Made by a program: the position numbers and the translations under genes. Shown here in pieces: positions 60,365 to 64,000 of a stretch of 64,000 nt of DNA. How positions within the stretch are numbered: position 1 is the first letter of the stretch; every line of letters begins with the position of its first letter. The notes under the pieces are model-generated. The model did no database searches. It saw only the letters and a list, made by a program, of their open reading frames with translations, and was not told the origin of the DNA. This DNA comes from Costus lasius. Lineage: Eukaryota; Streptophyta; Magnoliopsida; Zingiberales; Costaceae. The stretch lies in assembly GCA_027563935.2 (NCBI GenBank), contig CM050449.1, positions 79,453,178 to 79,517,177 of the forward strand, written 5' to 3'.

Positions 60365-61418
60365 TGTTGGGGTATGCCCTTAAGGCTAATGTTTGAGGCC
60401 TTGGGATTATATCAGTATCATGTATAAACTCTATGTTTATAAAGGCAATGGTTGTTATTCAGGTTGTTACATTATCTGCTGCAATGTGTATACTTCTGAA
60501 TGATGTCTCAATGATGTTCAGCTAGGCTGACATGCAGTATAGTCCTTAGTCGAGATATCTTGGTGAACATGAGACAACCTTGATATGATTGAGACTAATA
60601 TGTGTTCTAATCTTATAGGATGCTTCGAGCATGGAATAAGATGTAGACTCATGGGTACATTGGATGTACTGGACAGACCCTACTTGGTTATTCAATTGCT
60701 TGTCACAATGTGAATAATCCTTGTATGCGAACAAGTGGCATACTTCCTCTGACTTGAGATCACTTGTGTTTCTAAATGATGATTGGCATTGTTTTGAGGT
60801 AGTTCGATATCATTTGAAACATAATGGTTATAGACTATCTTGGATGGTGAGCATGAGTCATGTTAGGGCGCTAGTGATAGACATAGGATTGTCATCTCCT
60901 TCATTGGAGTGTGATGTTCTAAAGGGGCCCCCTGGATGAGATGATTGAGAAAGTGTATGGCCATACCCAGATGACTATGTTCATCTGATCTAATCATTCT
61001 CATCATATTGGATTTACAGGCTTGACACGCTTGTCCAATAAGAACATCCAGTGGCAAAGGAAATATGTATGTCTTGTGAAATGGATTCACACTTGTGCTG
61101 TGGTTTGGGTGTAGTCTTGGAAGACTTTTTCCTTTATATCGGGAGACAGTGATGTGTTGCTAGATACCCCTCACTGATCGTGATAACGTAAGTTATCGTT
61201 ACCGACGTTTAAAGGAAACCCTTAGGGTCGCACAATTTGATGATATGGCTTACTTAAGTCAGATCGTGTGGACTGAATTGTTTTGGTTCAGTTTAAAGGG
61301 ATTTAATCTCTGATTGTAAGTGAGATCTGGTCTGATCATGTTTGATTGATTAGGGCTTGAGATCGGTAAGCTTCGATCGAGAGAATTGATGCTAGATCGG
61401 TGAGATCAAGAGCATCAA
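60365..61418 (+). repeat. 3' LTR of element P, left part (family 1)
   Basis: It begins TGTTGGGGTATGCCC directly after gag-protease sequence, with no polypurine tract. It stops at 61418, about 1054 bp in, where the gypsy LTR begins; ATCAA (61414-61418) would be one target duplication copy. Confidence 0.9.
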
Positions 61419-63088
61419 TGATGGAGGGCCTAACACAGCTCCTAGAAGATCCACTAGGGCTCGGAGGAAGCCCATCAGGTATGGCTTCACTTAGAGTCCA
61501 CTTTCCTTTTTAGTACTTTCCATATTTGCATTGCATGGCATGATAGGTTAGTTCCACCCAAAAGTCTACCATGTAGTTTATTTTTATGAATGTTGTTGGT
61601 AGGTTGTGCATTGTAATATCATGGTAGGTTAGTGCATGTAGTTGGACACATTTAAAGATGGCTCAAGGGATACAAGCTAGCTAGCTCACTCTACTCCATG
61701 GAGCTAATTCCCATTTTGGAAGGTTCACTTCAAACTAGCTCAAAGGGGACTACCAACTCAACTCCACTTCAAAGCCCCACTTCAAGGCCCTTTCCAATTG
61801 AAGAAGATACCAAACCCATGGATTCATTTGCGCCACCCTCAAGCAACAAATGAATGCAAAGGCTCAATCTAGATCCATCAATCAAGGGGCGCCACTCTAG
61901 ATCCACAAATCAAGGGGCGCCTAATCTAGATCCACAAATCATGGTGAATCCTTTCCTTCATCTCATTGCCGCCCAAACCAACTTGGAAGGAATTCAAATT
62001 CAAGTCAACTCTCCACCCATGCGACATCAACACAAGGAAGAAAGCAAATTCGAAATTCAAATGCTTTCCTTTGAAGACTCTCCAAAGAAGACAACAATAT
62101 CAGCCCATTAATTGCATTAATTGCCTTGTAATTAATTTCGAAATCTCCCACTTATGTAAGGGGCGCAAGGGGCCAATGACCACCTTGCCCTCACCTTATC
62201 CTCATCCCTAGCCACCTATAAATATGTCCCCATCGCATCATGTGCATTAAGCATTGTTGAAATAAAATTGTTGACTAGTTTCCTAGCCAAAGAAAGGTGC
62301 TTGTGTCGCCTAGGTGCTTGTGTCGCCTACTTCTTCTCCTTAGGGTGCTTGTGTCGCCCAAACCCCCTCATCTTCCCCCCTACTTCTCCAAGAGCCGAGA
62401 CTCCTCTCCTCTTCTCTTCCTCATCACTTCATCCAAGTCAAACCGAGAGCATTCAACATCAAAGCAAGAACACAACTCAAGTGGCGCATAGAACATGGAA
62501 GCATCCTTTGATCTCTTCAAGACCATTCTATAAGTTAAGTGTTCTAACCTCTTGTGTTCTCTTTTCATATTATCTAAGAGCATCTTACTACACTTCCCTC
62601 GGATTTGTAGGAGTTGGCGCAAGGAAAGGAGCTTGGCGCATCCCTCTTCCCCTTTTCTTTTCCCCCCTCTTAGTTAGTCCAATATTTGTGTTAGCAAGAG
62701 AATTTGGAGGACTAGCCTCCCTCTTGACATTTGATTGTGTAGTTATTTTAATCTGCTTTATAACTCACCCACGCCTGTGTGGGATTGCTGATTGCCCTGT
62801 GTGTAACCTACACCTTCCATCAGAGTAGGACCGGTGAAGAACGGGAAGGACGGTCCTTCTATGCTCAAGGGCCGCACTGTAAGTCTTCTTTTCATTTATT
62901 GTCATTTATTTTGAAGCAAGTAGCATTTTCTTTCTTGCAAGTAGTTTAATTCGGTTTTCTTATTTAAAAACTACAAAAACATTATTTTCAAACCTCGTTA
63001 GTATAAGTCGGTTTCTCTACTTTATAAAACTACAAAAAAACTATTTTTCGAAAATCGTTGTTTGCATGCTTTGTGAATCACCCCTACA
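61419..63088 (+). repeat. 5' LTR of the gypsy element
   Basis: About 1670 bp from TGATGGAGGG to CCCCTACA. Its left edge is set by the switch from P LTR sequence, its right edge by the primer binding site. It contains a 28-29-bp repeat in about 2.7 copies (61868-61944, TCTAGATCCA...GGGGCGCC) and a 17-bp repeat GGTGCTTGTGTCGCCTA (62296-62359, three copies). A 186-codon frame at 62268-62828 lies inside the LTR and has no recognisable domain. Confidence 0.8.
62217..62224 (+). promoter_or_regulatory. Candidate TATA box, gypsy LTR
   Basis: TATAAATA in the second half of the LTR, a plausible core promoter for the element. No start site can be fixed from sequence. Confidence 0.5.
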
Positions 63089-63094
63089 TCATCT

Positions 63095-63106
63095 TGGTAT
63101 CAGAGC
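63095..63106 (+). promoter_or_regulatory. Primer binding site, gypsy element
   Basis: TGGTATCAGAGC, six bases after the LTR end; initiator tRNA-Met type. Confidence 0.9.
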
Positions 63107-63265
63107 TTAGGCTCCTAGATTAGAAATTTCAAGCCTTAAAACTTATTTTCTAACTTCTAGGCGATTTTTGGAACTAGGTTATTTGAGACAAAGGATTTTC
63201 ATAATTGGCTACTAGCTCTATTATTATTTTCTCTATAAAAATCCTCTTTTTTTCAAAAATCAAAC

Positions 63266-64000
63266 ATGCAGACTAGATCTAAGGCTCAAAGCTCCCAACC
63301 CATAACTTTGGAAACCTTAGCTGAAATGATTGCAGCCTTAAACCATAGGATAGACGATGTGGACACAAATCTACACCAACTCAATGATAAGGTGCAAGAG
63401 ATAGAAGAGTCTAATAGGACTAGATCTCATAGCCAACCCCCAAGTGAACATCACTCTAGGGAACCTGTGCAAAGGCAGCAAACCCCAAGGAACAACCCTA
63501 GGAACACTCCCCAAGGCTTTGATTGGGAAGGACACCCTGTCCAAAATCATCACAACCCTCGACCTAGGGATGACTATGCCCATGTTGTGAAGCTTAACCC
63601 GCCCACTTTTAATGGATCCCTTGATCCTAGAGTTTACCTAGACTGGGCAACCAAACTCGAGCAATACTTCGAATGGAGTATGATGCCCGAGCACTCTAAG
63701 GTTAGGTTCACCAAATGCCTGCTTGAAGGTTCTGCTAGACTCTACTGGAGTAATGTAGAAAGAAGCCTACAAAGGTCTAGACAACCCCCCATTACAAGAT
63801 GGGAAGAGATGAACACTAGACTGAGAGAAAAGTATGTTCCCCTGAACTTTCATAGTAAGCTTCTTGACCAAACTAGTGGTCTTACCCAAGGAAACTCAAC
63901 CGTAGAAGAATATATGGTAGAGTTTGATGAACTGTTATTGAGGAGTGAAATGGATGAAACCCCAATGTTTACCCTGAGTAGGTTCAAGAATGGTCTCAAA
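63266..64000 (+). CDS. gag: Ty3/gypsy gag, N-terminal 245 residues (partial)
   Basis: It starts at the first ATG after the primer binding site leader (63266-63268, MQTRSKAQSSQPITLETLAE). A short predicted coiled region (about residues 18-52, HRIDDVDTNLHQLNDKV) is followed by a polar, Pro/Gln/Asn-rich stretch. The capsid-like Retrotrans_gag domain begins at PPTFNGSLDPRVYLDW (about residue 122) and includes RFTKCLLEGSARLYW, WEEMNTRLREKYVP and STVEEYMVEFDEL. The frame has no stop to base 64000. A zinc knuckle would be expected beyond the edge. Gag would form the particle that packages the element RNA. Confidence 0.88.
   Translation, partial: MQTRSKAQSSQPITLETLAEMIAALNHRIDDVDTNLHQLNDKVQEIEESNRTRSHSQPPSEHHSREPVQRQQTPRNNPRNTPQGFDWEGHPVQNHHNPRPRDDYAHVVKLNPPTFNGSLDPRVYLDWATKLEQYFEWSMMPEHSKVRFTKCLLEGSARLYWSNVERSLQRSRQPPITRWEEMNTRLREKYVPLNFHSKLLDQTSGLTQGNSTVEEYMVEFDELLLRSEMDETPMFTLSRFKNGLK

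Larger units (their letters stand above)
46497..61418 (+). mobile_element. Element P: defective family 1 element carrying K
   Basis: 5' LTR 46497-48178, primer binding site, leader and the first codons of gag up to 50033, then the K block, then P gag-protease from about 59335 to 60364, then the P 3' LTR from 60365, cut by the gypsy element at 61418. The outer LTRs resemble each other more than either resembles the K LTRs, and the gag right of K resembles H, so I treat 46497-50033 and 59335-61418 as one element. Integrase, RT and RNase H are deleted. Confidence 0.75.
61419..64000 (+). mobile_element. 5' part of a Ty3/gypsy LTR retrotransposon
   Basis: LTR 61419-63088, primer binding site 63095-63106 and a gag frame from 63266 that runs off the window. 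It is unlike the copia families in sequence. It is inserted in the P 3' LTR. The gag motifs indicate Ty3/gypsy; I cannot assign the lineage without pol. Confidence 0.85.

Noticed and set aside
46497..61418. Three independent tandem elements J-K-L
   Set aside because: The outer LTRs match each other and the right-hand gag is H-like, while the K LTRs differ; K inside P explains this better. An unequal-recombination origin of the K tandem is not excluded.
62268..62828. 186-codon frame as a possible host or element gene
   Set aside because: It lies wholly inside the gypsy LTR, overlaps other frames of similar length, and has no recognisable domain.

Overview
The window is repeat-rich nuclear DNA of a flowering plant. 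I see no host gene, tRNA or rRNA gene. Essentially every base can be assigned to LTR retrotransposons nested inside one another. Two related Ty1/copia families fill most of it. Family 1 has LTRs of about 1.67-1.70 kb that begin TGTTGGGGTATGCCC, a leader of about 1.8 kb, and one gag-protease-integrase-RT-RNase H polyprotein. Family 2 has LTRs of about 2.19 kb that begin TGTTGGTGTATATGCCC, and its internal regions are much more decayed. Long LTRs, a long leader and the protein motifs (LLWHSRLGHI, CLMGKMTKSPF, YVDD) place both near the Angela/BARE-1 lineage; this is recognition, not a computed phylogeny. A Ty3/gypsy element enters at the right edge. All primer binding sites match the 3' end of initiator tRNA-Met (TGGTATCAGAGC).

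Layout by nesting. The outermost element is M (family 2, plus strand). Its leader, gag and a pol remnant are at 22418-22971, more pol is at 44531-45249, and its 3' LTR starts near 45250. Its left end is outside the window. (1) E (family 2, minus, up to 22417) sits in the M leader. E carries element B (family 1, plus, 4980-9533), into which A (family 1, minus, 1-4979) inserted. E also carries solo LTR S1 (10543-12235, target duplication TACTG) and the degraded element D (15214-19343). (2) H (family 1, minus, 22972-44525, duplication ATAAT) sits in M. H carries solo LTR G (plus, duplication GTCTG), which is itself split by the full-length element F (25182-34255, duplication ATAAC). H also carries solo LTR I (37354-39054, duplication TCCCA). 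(3) P (family 1, plus, from 46497) sits in the M 3' LTR. P carries K (50034-59318), and its 3' LTR is cut at 61418 by the gypsy element, whose 5' LTR is 61419-63088 and whose gag runs open to the window end.

State of the genes. F looks youngest: its two LTRs look the same wherever I compared them, and its polyprotein has a single frameshift. K has one amber codon in an otherwise open frame of about 1294 codons. A and B are open where visible. H, D, P, E and M are damaged. H and P both lack the usual gag ATG, a situation like that reported for barley BARE-2.

Structure beyond the coding regions. All five family 1 leaders carry three small inverted repeats with the same CTGCG loop core. The LTRs of both families share an 18-nt invariant loop closed by inverted repeats of different length, followed by a second inverted repeat. 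A U5 hairpin around CTAGCA shows paired changes between copies. These look like conserved cis-acting RNA signals (packaging, dimerisation, reverse transcription) and are the most interesting signals here.
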